A stretch of 64,000 nt of DNA from positions 8,222-72,221 of the forward strand of contig CBFCZO010000006.1 in assembly GCA_965602675.1 (NCBI GenBank), in the 5' to 3' direction. The notes beneath the pieces are model-generated. The model ran no database searches, was not told where the DNA came from, and worked only from the letters and a program-made list of their open reading frames with translations. The DNA is from DATKUA01 sp965602675 (GTDB lineage: Bacteria; Acidobacteriota; DATKUA01). Position 1 is the first letter of the stretch, and each line of letters starts with the position of its first letter. Made by a program: the position numbers and the translations under genes. Of the stretch, positions 58,567 through 64,000 are shown one piece after another.

Positions 58567-58619
58567 GGGCCGGATGAAGCAACGGGAAGGTGCAACAGTG
58601 ATGTCCGGCCCTTTATTCT
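58567..58619 (+). terminator. Plus-strand intrinsic terminator, distal to activator 2 (possible small RNA end)
   Basis: GGGCCGGA and TCCGGCCC form an 8-bp stem enclosing ~29 nt, followed by TTTATTCT. It lies 270 nt after the activator stop, so it either ends a long 3' UTR or an independent small transcript from within 58300-58560. No clear promoter could be assigned. Confidence 0.6.
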
Positions 58620-58682
58620 CGCCTCTTTCCCGAAGAGTTACCCTAAATCAGGGCAATTGACGTCCGTAATCACCCGCTACCC

Positions 58683-58712
58683 TTGACACCCGCTTCACCG
58701 CTCGTTTAGGAT
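58683..58712 (+). promoter_or_regulatory. Sigma-70-type promoter of the STAS gene
   Basis: TTGACA (58683-58688) and TAGGAT (58707-58712) are spaced 18 nt. Start near 58719 gives a ~46-nt leader to the ATG at 58765. Confidence 0.6.
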
Positions 58713-58764
58713 GCTTAAGTCCTTCGAATCCTACTAATCATGGATAAATAACGGGTTCTGAAAG

Positions 58765-59106
58765 ATGAAATACGAGCTGAGTGAAAGCGGCGATGTAAGC
58801 ATCCTTAGGATTCAAGAGCAGAGGTTGATATACGAAAACCTCGATCGGATTCAGGAGCAGTTTATATCGCTGGTGGAGTCGGGGAAACGCCAAATCTTGA
58901 TCGATCTGTGCGACGTTGAGTACATCGACAGCTTTGCAGTTGGTTTCATCATGGACATGTACCGCCGGCTCAGCGCGCAGGAGGGATCACTGAGGCTCAG
59001 CGGCTTGCAGCCGAGGGTGAAAAAGATCTTGACGATTACCCGTGTGGATAACGTGATTGACATCCACCCGACCATTGAAGATGCCATCCATGCATTCGAA
59101 AGTTAG
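58765..59106 (+). CDS. STAS-domain anti-sigma-factor antagonist-like protein
   Basis: The 113-residue single-domain protein has the SpoIIAA-type core ILIDLCDVEYIDSFAVGFIM, where the Ser after Asp is the usual phosphorylation site, and RVKKILTITRVDNVIDIHPT near the end. Such proteins release a sigma factor or other partner from an anti-sigma kinase when dephosphorylated. No anti-sigma kinase or ECF/sigma-B gene is in the window, so the partner is unknown. It is followed 24 nt later by a small uncharacterised gene. Confidence 0.88.
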   Translation: MKYELSESGDVSILRIQEQRLIYENLDRIQEQFISLVESGKRQILIDLCDVEYIDSFAVGFIMDMYRRLSAQEGSLRLSGLQPRVKKILTITRVDNVIDIHPTIEDAIHAFES

Positions 59107-59130
59107 CTGCCCATCAATTCGGAGCGGGTG

Positions 59131-59415
59131 ATGCCGAAGAAGGCCAAGTATCGTACCGGCGTGGAGGTAGACCTCGACGGCGACCTGATGGCTATCATCG
59201 AGGGACTCTACCAGGAAGTCGTGGTTCGCAAGGAACTTAGGCACACATACCAGGACGTGAAAGAGGAGATCGAGCACATAGTCTCCCAGATGGATCAGAA
59301 GGAAGCCAGACGCTACCTAGTGGAGAGTGTTTTTCTTAACATGGTGACTTACGAGAATCAGATGCTTGATGCCTTGCTGAAAAAGCTCAGCGGAGAAATC
59401 CCGGGCGAAGAATAG
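59131..59415 (+). CDS. Small uncharacterised helical protein downstream of the STAS gene
   Basis: The 94-residue protein is not recognised. It is charged and mainly helical after a short Lys-rich start (MPKKAKYRTG), with a region DVKEEIEHIVSQMDQKEARR that could form a coiled coil. There is no signal or membrane segment. The gene starts 24 nt after the STAS gene in the same direction, so the two proteins may work together. It is followed by a bidirectional terminator. Confidence 0.6.
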   Translation: MPKKAKYRTGVEVDLDGDLMAIIEGLYQEVVVRKELRHTYQDVKEEIEHIVSQMDQKEARRYLVESVFLNMVTYENQMLDALLKKLSGEIPGEE

Positions 59416-59434
59416 ATTCCGTCATTGTTAATGA

Positions 59435-59473
59435 AACGAGGCCACAGCGGCACTGACCGTCTGTGGCATCGTT
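59435..59473. terminator. Bidirectional terminator hairpin between convergent genes
   Basis: AACGA/TCGTT, GCCACAG/CTGTGGC and GG/CC arms form a long interrupted stem. TTGAGTTTT follows on the plus strand and TCGTTTCATT on the minus strand. It separates the STAS unit from the CsgG-like gene. Confidence 0.65.
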
Positions 59474-59492
59474 GAGTTTTGCAGTCTAGTGC

Positions 59493-60368
59493 TTATTTTT
59501 CTATCGCGTCGCCCTTCTGGGCATCACCGCTGACTATTTTGCAGATAGACATCTTATCCATTACATCAACAACTTGGATGACACCGGCATCTTCGCGTTT
59601 CTGGCCCATTACCTGGCCGGTTTCCGGGTCGATGATCTTCTTGCCGAGGCGAATCACCCGGAATTTGTCACCGGGTTTGATACCGTCGACGCTGCCCCTG
59701 TTGATATAGACATCTCCGCCGTCCACGTCAGCAATCATGCCGAATCCGGAAGAGCTCGCCAAATTGGCTGCAGCATCGGCCAGCCCTGCAACGAGCTTCT
59801 CGACGGCGCCCGACATCGTAGCGCCGGCAACCTTGCCGTAATCGGCATCGCGGCCGGCCTCGAAGCTGTTGATGCCCACTGCGACACCGCGGTAATTGCT
59901 CCCCTGGCGGTCGGCGTAAAGAATCTCGGAGGTCTCCACGTTGATCACCCGGACATCAATCATGCAGCGGTAGGTCGCCACATTGCCGCCGATGCCGCGG
60001 AAGCGCGCACCGTGGACCTCCGTGCCGAACTCGGTGATCGAGCCGACGACCATCAGCTGGGCGCCGAGAAGTTTACCGAGTTGGACGGCGCTCTGGGGTG
60101 TCACGCCCCCCTGGGCAACCAGGTTGTGTTCTTTGAGAATATCGTTGAGGCGAGCACGCTCGATTACAGAGAAAGTGCCGGTGTTGAGCAGCTCTGTCAT
60201 AAACACGTCTGCGGCTGCGTCACCCATCTTGTCGGATTGCCACCAGTGGGTGGTCGTCTGGTCTTCGAAGCGAAGCACCGCTATCCGTGTCTTGCGCTGG
60301 GCCACCGCGCTGGTGACTATGGCGAAGAGGACACACACAGCCAGGATCGCTACGATCGATTTTTTCAT
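59493..60368 (-). CDS. Exported CsgG-like protein with FlgT-like C-terminal domain
   Basis: The 291-residue protein has a signal peptide (cleavage near AVAQ) without a lipobox Cys. The CsgG-like domain includes IAVLRFEDQTT, ELLNTGTFSVIERARLNDIL and AVQLGKLLGAQLMVVGSITEF. Residues ~205-290 (INRGSVDGIKPGDKFRVIRL, PETGQVMGQ) resemble the FlgT C-terminal domain. CsgG forms the curli outer-membrane pore, but no curli genes are nearby and the lipid anchor is missing, so a general envelope or outer-membrane role is more likely. ATG has GAGGTGG upstream. Confidence 0.82.
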   Translation of the reverse strand: MKKSIVAILAVCVLFAIVTSAVAQRKTRIAVLRFEDQTTTHWWQSDKMGDAAADVFMTELLNTGTFSVIERARLNDILKEHNLVAQGGVTPQSAVQLGKLLGAQLMVVGSITEFGTEVHGARFRGIGGNVATYRCMIDVRVINVETSEILYADRQGSNYRGVAVGINSFEAGRDADYGKVAGATMSGAVEKLVAGLADAAANLASSSGFGMIADVDGGDVYINRGSVDGIKPGDKFRVIRLGKKIIDPETGQVMGQKREDAGVIQVVDVMDKMSICKIVSGDAQKGDAIEK

Positions 60369-60436
60369 CGGTTTTCCACCTCTTTTACAAATTTGTTTAT
60401 ATTTGACATCCCATCAAGGACAATGATCCAAACAAA

Positions 60437-61111
60437 TCAGATAAAATCTCTTTGGAACTGGTCCTTGATGATGATCTCCTTACCGGAAATCTGGATGTAG
60501 CCGCGGCGATGGAGATCGCCGAGCGTGCGGGTTACCGTTTCCCTGGATGTCCCTATCATATTGGCGATAGCCTGGTGTGTCGGCCGGCGGAAAGCTATCT
60601 TCCCGTTTTCCAGATGTCTGCCTTCGATCTTGGCGAAATCCATCAGGATGCGCGCGAGCCGGCCGTAGACATCGAGCAGCGCGAGGTTGCCGATCTTGCT
60701 GTTGGCGTCGCGCAGGCGCTGGCTGAGAACCGAGAGGAGCTTGACCGCCATCAGCGGACTCTCATTGATCAGGGAGATGAACTCACGGCGGCGAATAGAC
60801 GAGACCGCCGTTTCCTCCACCGCAATCACCGTCGCAGAGCGGGGCAGGCCGTCGAGCAGGCTCATGTCGCCGAAGAATTCTCCCGGGCCGAGGATGGCCA
60901 GGATAACTTCTTTTCCCTCGTCGGAGATTTTGGCGATTTTTACGCTGCCATGAGAAATTATAAAGAGGGAATCGCCCTCGTCCTGCTCAAAGAAGATAAC
61001 GTTGTCCTTTGGATAGGTCTTTTTGACGGCGACTCGAGCGAGCTTTTCGAGATCCTCTTCGGGTAGATCGCTGAACAGCGGGATCTTCCGCAGGATGTCA
61101 GAGCTGGTCAT
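60437..61111 (-). CDS. Crp/Fnr-family transcription regulator
   Basis: The 224-residue protein has an N-terminal cyclic-nucleotide-binding-like barrel (VIFFEQDEGDSLFIISHGSVKI, GPGEFFGDMSLLDGLPRSATV, which keeps the phosphate-cassette Arg) and a C-terminal winged helix with THQAIANMIGTSRETVTRTL. The cassette suggests cAMP or a related ligand; there are no Fnr Cys residues. It is followed by the CsgG-like gene 68 nt later and has its own promoter. Confidence 0.92.
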   Translation of the reverse strand: MTSSDILRKIPLFSDLPEEDLEKLARVAVKKTYPKDNVIFFEQDEGDSLFIISHGSVKIAKISDEGKEVILAILGPGEFFGDMSLLDGLPRSATVIAVEETAVSSIRRREFISLINESPLMAVKLLSVLSQRLRDANSKIGNLALLDVYGRLARILMDFAKIEGRHLENGKIAFRRPTHQAIANMIGTSRETVTRTLGDLHRRGYIQISGKEIIIKDQFQRDFI

Positions 61112-61158
61112 TTCTTTAATCCGTTAGATAAATGTGAAAATGGTTCAGAGTTCAGCCT

Positions 61159-61188
61159 ATTATATAGGCGTAAACCACTGATAAGCAA
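61159..61188 (-). promoter_or_regulatory. Sigma-70-type promoter of the Crp/Fnr gene
   Basis: On the minus strand TTGCTT (61188-61183) and a perfect TATAAT (61164-61159) are spaced 18 nt. Start is expected near 61152, 41 nt before the ATG. Confidence 0.6.
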
Positions 61189-61223
61189 GTTGAACTCGGC
61201 GCTCGAGCGGCAGAAGTACGCAA

Positions 61224-61252
61224 TTGACACCGGTCTTCCCTGTAATTATACT
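61224..61252 (+). promoter_or_regulatory. Strong promoter of the tRNA-Val/tRNA-Asp pair
   Basis: TTGACA (61224-61229) and TATACT (61247-61252) are spaced 17 nt, followed by a G+C-containing discriminator. The start near 61259 is only 13 nt before the first tRNA, typical of stable-RNA promoters. Confidence 0.85.
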
Positions 61253-61271
61253 CTCAGCGGTTTGGGCGCTC

Positions 61272-61344
61272 GGGCGCTTAGCTCAGTTGGGAGAGCGCCG
61301 GCCTTACAAGCCGGAGGTCACTGGTTCGAGCCCAGTAGCGCCCA
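61272..61344 (+). tRNA. tRNA-Val (anticodon TAC)
   Basis: Acceptor arms GGGCGCT/AGCGCCC, anticodon stem CCGGC/GCCGG with loop CTTACAA, and T loop GGTTCGAGCCC are present. CCA is encoded at 61345-61347. Confidence 0.97.
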
Positions 61345-61366
61345 CCAGAAGCAGGCTATTTGCAGC

Positions 61367-61441
61367 GGGGCTGTAGTTCAGTTTGGATAGAACGCCGGCC
61401 TGTCACGCCGGAGGTCGCGAGTTCGAGTCTCGTCAGCCCCG
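61367..61441 (+). tRNA. tRNA-Asp (anticodon GTC)
   Basis: Acceptor arms GGGGCTG/CAGCCCC, anticodon stem CCGGC/GCCGG with loop CTGTCAC, and T loop AGTTCGAGTCT are present. CCA is encoded at 61442-61444. It is 19 nt downstream of the tRNA-Val CCA end and shares its promoter. Confidence 0.97.
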
Positions 61442-61444
61442 CCA

Positions 61445-61917
61445 CTCCCGCTAAATCAAATCCTGATAACACAAACATCGATTTCTCTGTATTCGTCAGC
61501 TCGACATTGTGGTCGATCGGGAAGCCCCATTCTCGGAGGGGTATTTGTGTCAAATTGCGGAGATGCTGAAAACTCATTAACACTTGGTCGAGGCGTTTTA
61601 GGTAACCCAGTTATAAGTTGAGAATCGAGATATCAAATCAGCTATTTACGAATAAACGAAGTGCTTTTGCAGTATTGAGCAGCCTGCAGTTTTTCAAACA
61701 CTACTATTTTTCTATTTTAGTTACTGAACACCACGGTTTGAGATGATTTATAATCGATTTGATGTCTTCGCTGAGGAATAATCATGAAATTCACTAAATA
61801 TTCTGCAGAAATACCATGTTTAACGTTTACTAAAATAGGATGATGTGTATAGACTGTATGTTCAAGGAAGCAAGTGGGGGGACGACGCATATATCCGAAT
61901 TTACGGGAGGAATCGAA
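61445..61917. other. 473-nt gap after the tRNAs without recognisable gene
   Basis: The sequence becomes A+T rich toward 61700-61850. I see short CCCC/GGGG arms near 61527-61545 and a chance-length frame (ATG at 61784, 19 codons), but no terminator with a clear T-tract, no attachment-site duplication of the tRNA ends and no integrase. Confidence 0.5.
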
Positions 61918-62592
61918 ATGAAGCGTCTGATGTCGGTTATTCTCGGGGTTTTGGTAGCTTTGTCGTTAGTAGCATTCACTGCCACTGACGACGATTACTT
62001 CCCCAAAAAGGCGTGGCGAAAACATGTGTCTCAGAAAGGGTTGGAATATACAATCTACCTTCCCAAGAAGTTCAAACCAACGGATATTGACCTGTCATAT
62101 GCCGAAGCATACATGCGCACAGCGAGCCCGGCCAACATCATTAGTGTGGGCAATCTTGGTTATGAAAGCAGCATGAGCAAGAGTGATTTGTACAACCTTG
62201 CAGATGATCTCTACTGGGATTTCTATCTGAGCACGGATTATAATTATTATTCGATTTACGAGCCGTCTCCTATAGTCAATATCTTCGGCCATCATGGCTA
62301 CGAATTCGAGCTGGTCGAATTTGATGATGACAATCAAATGTACTATTCGCTTTTCCAGTTTTTCGTGGACGGCGACGGATATGTTTATTCGCTCCTGACG
62401 ATGTCAACCGCCGATCACTCGCCGAATGTTGGCCAGGCGGTAACTTTTTGTATGGACAACGGCTGTTCGAGAGGGCTACTCAAACCGTTGGCCGCAAATT
62501 TGAAAGAAGCTTCACCAGCAGAGTTGATTTCCAGATTAATGCCTATGAGAGCCCGGGCTTTAAGCGAACTTAAAAAAGCACTTCACCGGTGA
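61918..62592 (+). CDS. Exported protein of unknown function
   Basis: The 224-residue protein has a signal peptide (MKRLMSVILGVLVALSLVAFTA). The mature part is rich in Tyr and Asp (DLYNLADDLYWDFYLSTDYN) and has no motif I recognise. Two Cys residues close together (FCMDNGCSR, residue ~180) could form a disulphide. The ATG at 61918 is fixed by GGGAGGA six nt upstream. It may resemble DUF-type stress proteins that carry such Tyr-rich domains, but this is not established. Confidence 0.7.
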   Translation: MKRLMSVILGVLVALSLVAFTATDDDYFPKKAWRKHVSQKGLEYTIYLPKKFKPTDIDLSYAEAYMRTASPANIISVGNLGYESSMSKSDLYNLADDLYWDFYLSTDYNYYSIYEPSPIVNIFGHHGYEFELVEFDDDNQMYYSLFQFFVDGDGYVYSLLTMSTADHSPNVGQAVTFCMDNGCSRGLLKPLAANLKEASPAELISRLMPMRARALSELKKALHR

Positions 62593-62857
62593 TGTTTCAG
62601 CGAGGACGGGAAGAAGCTCTCTGACCAGCCATTGGTAATGTTCAACAGCCCCACAGCTTTTGAAATTCCGTTGACCATCCAAGAGAAGATCGGTCGTACC
62701 TAAACGCCTGCAGCACATCCGAAATTGAATCGGACGTGGAGTAGCTAACTCTACTTCTGTTATTGCTCTAATATACGTCGAATAATAGACAATTATCTCT
62801 TGATACAATCCCTGGGGATCGTGCCTACCCGCCCACCAAATAATATTTAACAAGCAG

Positions 62858-63469
62858 CTATCGCTTAATGAACAGCAGCTTGAAGTTTCCTTTCGTCAAC
62901 TCCTGGGAGATGATTGTCTCGCCCAGGACCCACCTGGTTGTCAGATAAACCGCGTCGCGGGCGTAGCCGATCTTTGCGTCGTAATCGCATTGTGCTTCGA
63001 GACTGCTCGAGTACCAGGTTTTGTTGTCTTCGCTGGGTTGGCCGTACTGGGTGATGAGATTCTTCTTCATCTCATTGAAGAAATCCACCGCTTTCATCTT
63101 ATTAGCCAGCTCGAGATCCTCTCCGGTGAGATTCGTCTCCCCGCAGAAATCCGTGCCGGCGGCATCCATCTCATAACCTGCGGCGACCAGCTGATCTTCA
63201 TCTGAGAAAGTGTAAAATAACTTGCAATCGAATCTGTCCATCAGTTGGTCTTTGAAGGCAAGCACTATTTCGTCAGTGTTTTCCGGATCCGCTTCGGCGG
63301 TTTCTGTTGAGCCAACCTCTTCCCTGACCATGCCCCAGCGGGCTTCTCTAAAGTGTGGTTTGCCGGATGTATCCGTCGACTGCTCAGCTTGCTCTTCCTG
63401 CCCCCCGCAACCGATAATGGCAGAAAGACAAAAAAATGCTGCAATAGCGAATAATCGCTTGGCAAACAT
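62858..63469 (-). CDS. Predicted lipoprotein of unknown function
   Basis: The 203-residue protein has a signal sequence ending in a lipobox (SAIIGC), so it should be lipidated at Cys21, and a charged linker (EEQAEQSTDTSGK). The mature domain contains two short repeats of a pattern with aromatic residues (FREARWGMVREEVG, KLFYTFSDEDQLVAAGY). No family is recognised with confidence. ATG has AAGGAGG seven nt upstream. The 265-nt gap to the convergent upstream gene (62593-62857) holds nothing recognisable. Confidence 0.72.
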   Translation of the reverse strand: MFAKRLFAIAAFFCLSAIIGCGGQEEQAEQSTDTSGKPHFREARWGMVREEVGSTETAEADPENTDEIVLAFKDQLMDRFDCKLFYTFSDEDQLVAAGYEMDAAGTDFCGETNLTGEDLELANKMKAVDFFNEMKKNLITQYGQPSEDNKTWYSSSLEAQCDYDAKIGYARDAVYLTTRWVLGETIISQELTKGNFKLLFIKR

Positions 63470-63690
63470 TACACGACCTCCTTTCCACTCCGAGACGGCG
63501 TTAACATGGTAAATAAATAATTTGCCCTCTGTATTAAATATACATCCATCTTGGGGCGTGTGGAAGAGTTCGGCGAACGACCAGTTCGAAAAACAACACT
63601 ATATCGTAATAATGTTTGAGCTGGACGAAAACAGAACTCGATCTCGCAGATGATCAGTCCGGAGTGGCCACCCGCTTGCCGCAACGCTGT

Positions 63691-63999
63691 CTAGACGGCG
63701 ATATCAGTGCGTTCAACGTCGATCATGATGTTGATAAGTCCATCGAGCGCGCTAATCACACTGCATTTGCGACCGGCCTTAACAATGCTCTTTTCGTGTC
63801 TCAGCGGAAAATTCTGCGGAACAAGAATACTGATAGAAATGCTGTTGATGTTGAGGTCGGATGAAACATCGCTACGTTGTAAAATCTTGATATCGGAGGT
63901 TTCGATGCCTTGGCTATCACAAAACTGCAGGATGCTCGAGCCCAGGCATGTTCCGATTGAGGTCAGCAACAGATGAAAAGGGCAGGGGAGGTTCTGATA
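63691..63999 (-). CDS. OsmC-like protein (C-terminal part; N-terminus beyond the window)
   Basis: The open frame runs to the window edge and the readable part begins NLPCPFHLLLTSIGTCLGSSIL, matching the OsmC/YhfA family motif with the first redox Cys. A second Cys follows near the end (AGRKCSVISAL), as in peroxide-reducing OsmC-type proteins. The family reduces organic hydroperoxides through these Cys residues. About 102 codons are present. The internal TTG at 63969 is not the real start. Confidence 0.7.
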   Translation of the reverse strand, partial: YQNLPCPFHLLLTSIGTCLGSSILQFCDSQGIETSDIKILQRSDVSSDLNINSISISILVPQNFPLRHEKSIVKAGRKCSVISALDGLINIMIDVERTDIAV

Positions 64000-64000
64000 A

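Noticed and set aside
61272..61444. tRNA genes as integration sites for a mobile element
   Set aside because: No integrase, no duplicated 3' tRNA end and no foreign gene cluster is present downstream.
62560..62853. A 97-codon minus-strand open frame between the two exported proteins
   Set aside because: No ribosome site, no recognisable motif, and it overlaps the end of the convergent gene.
1..64000. CRISPR arrays, insertion sequences or prophage genes
   Set aside because: No regularly spaced repeats, transposase motifs or phage structural genes were seen on reading both strands.

Overview
The window looks like a chromosomal segment of an uncultivated, Gram-negative-type bacterium of moderate G+C content. 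The evidence is a Wzx/Wzy/Wzz-like surface-polysaccharide cluster, an RseP/Dxr/IspG/UppS/CdsA envelope and isoprenoid operon, CsgG-like and lipoprotein genes, and sigma-54 activators together with matching -24/-12 promoters. An archaeal-type GatD, a selenocysteine-containing SelD, and large HTH-membrane-propeller and FlhF-like/TolB/TPR fusions point to a poorly sampled phylum, perhaps in the FCB/Zixibacteria/Krumholzibacteria/Eisenbacteria neighbourhood. That placement is inference; the sequence alone does not fix it. No phage, transposase or CRISPR array is visible.

Layout. 1-11.5 kb: a minus-strand polysaccharide locus with a methyltransferase, flippase, two glycosyltransferases, two polymerase/ligase proteins, two Wzz-like proteins, a sugar aminotransferase and an acyltransferase. 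It carries the scar of an old tandem duplication, in which a fused aminotransferase-N/glycosyltransferase-C relic sits exactly between the two ligase-Wzz units. 11.5-19 kb: DUF1015, serine hydrolase, racemase, a membrane-tethered HTH protein, CorA and WrbA. 19.2-22.7 kb: succinate dehydrogenase sdhACDB closed by a strong terminator. 22.7-30.1 kb: YraN, SelD with an in-frame UGA and a SECIS-like hairpin, a cyclophilin-like protein, a subtilase, a purine nucleoside phosphorylase, a LuxR-type regulator and a retropepsin-like protein. 30.3-35 kb: a TolB/TPR membrane protein, tRNA-Leu, secG, tpiA and pgk. 35.1-43.1 kb: glnA, a solenoid-like protein, gatD, a methylene-THF reductase/homocysteine methyltransferase fusion and metE. 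43.4-49.5 kb: the tightly packed truA-uppS-cdsA-dxr-rseP-ispG operon, probably leaderless at its first gene. 49.7-59.4 kb: a signalling island with a multi-PAS hybrid kinase and NarL-type regulator, two paralogous NtrC-type sigma-54 activators, a stand-alone receiver-like gene and a STAS protein. 59.5-64 kb: CsgG/FlgT-like protein, Crp/Fnr regulator, tRNA-Val and tRNA-Asp, two exported proteins and a truncated OsmC-like gene.

The most interesting part is 53.7-58.6 kb. Between the two sigma-54 activators lie two good sigma-54 promoters on the minus strand. One drives a small receiver-like gene. The other drives a roughly 145-nt non-coding transcript with three hairpins, a C-rich single-stranded stretch and an intrinsic terminator. 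This is a plausible undescribed sigma-54-dependent small RNA with its regulators next door.

Several housekeeping promoters can be read directly (TTGAYA with 16-18 nt to TATAMT-like boxes), so the primary sigma factor appears to use a standard sigma-70-type consensus.
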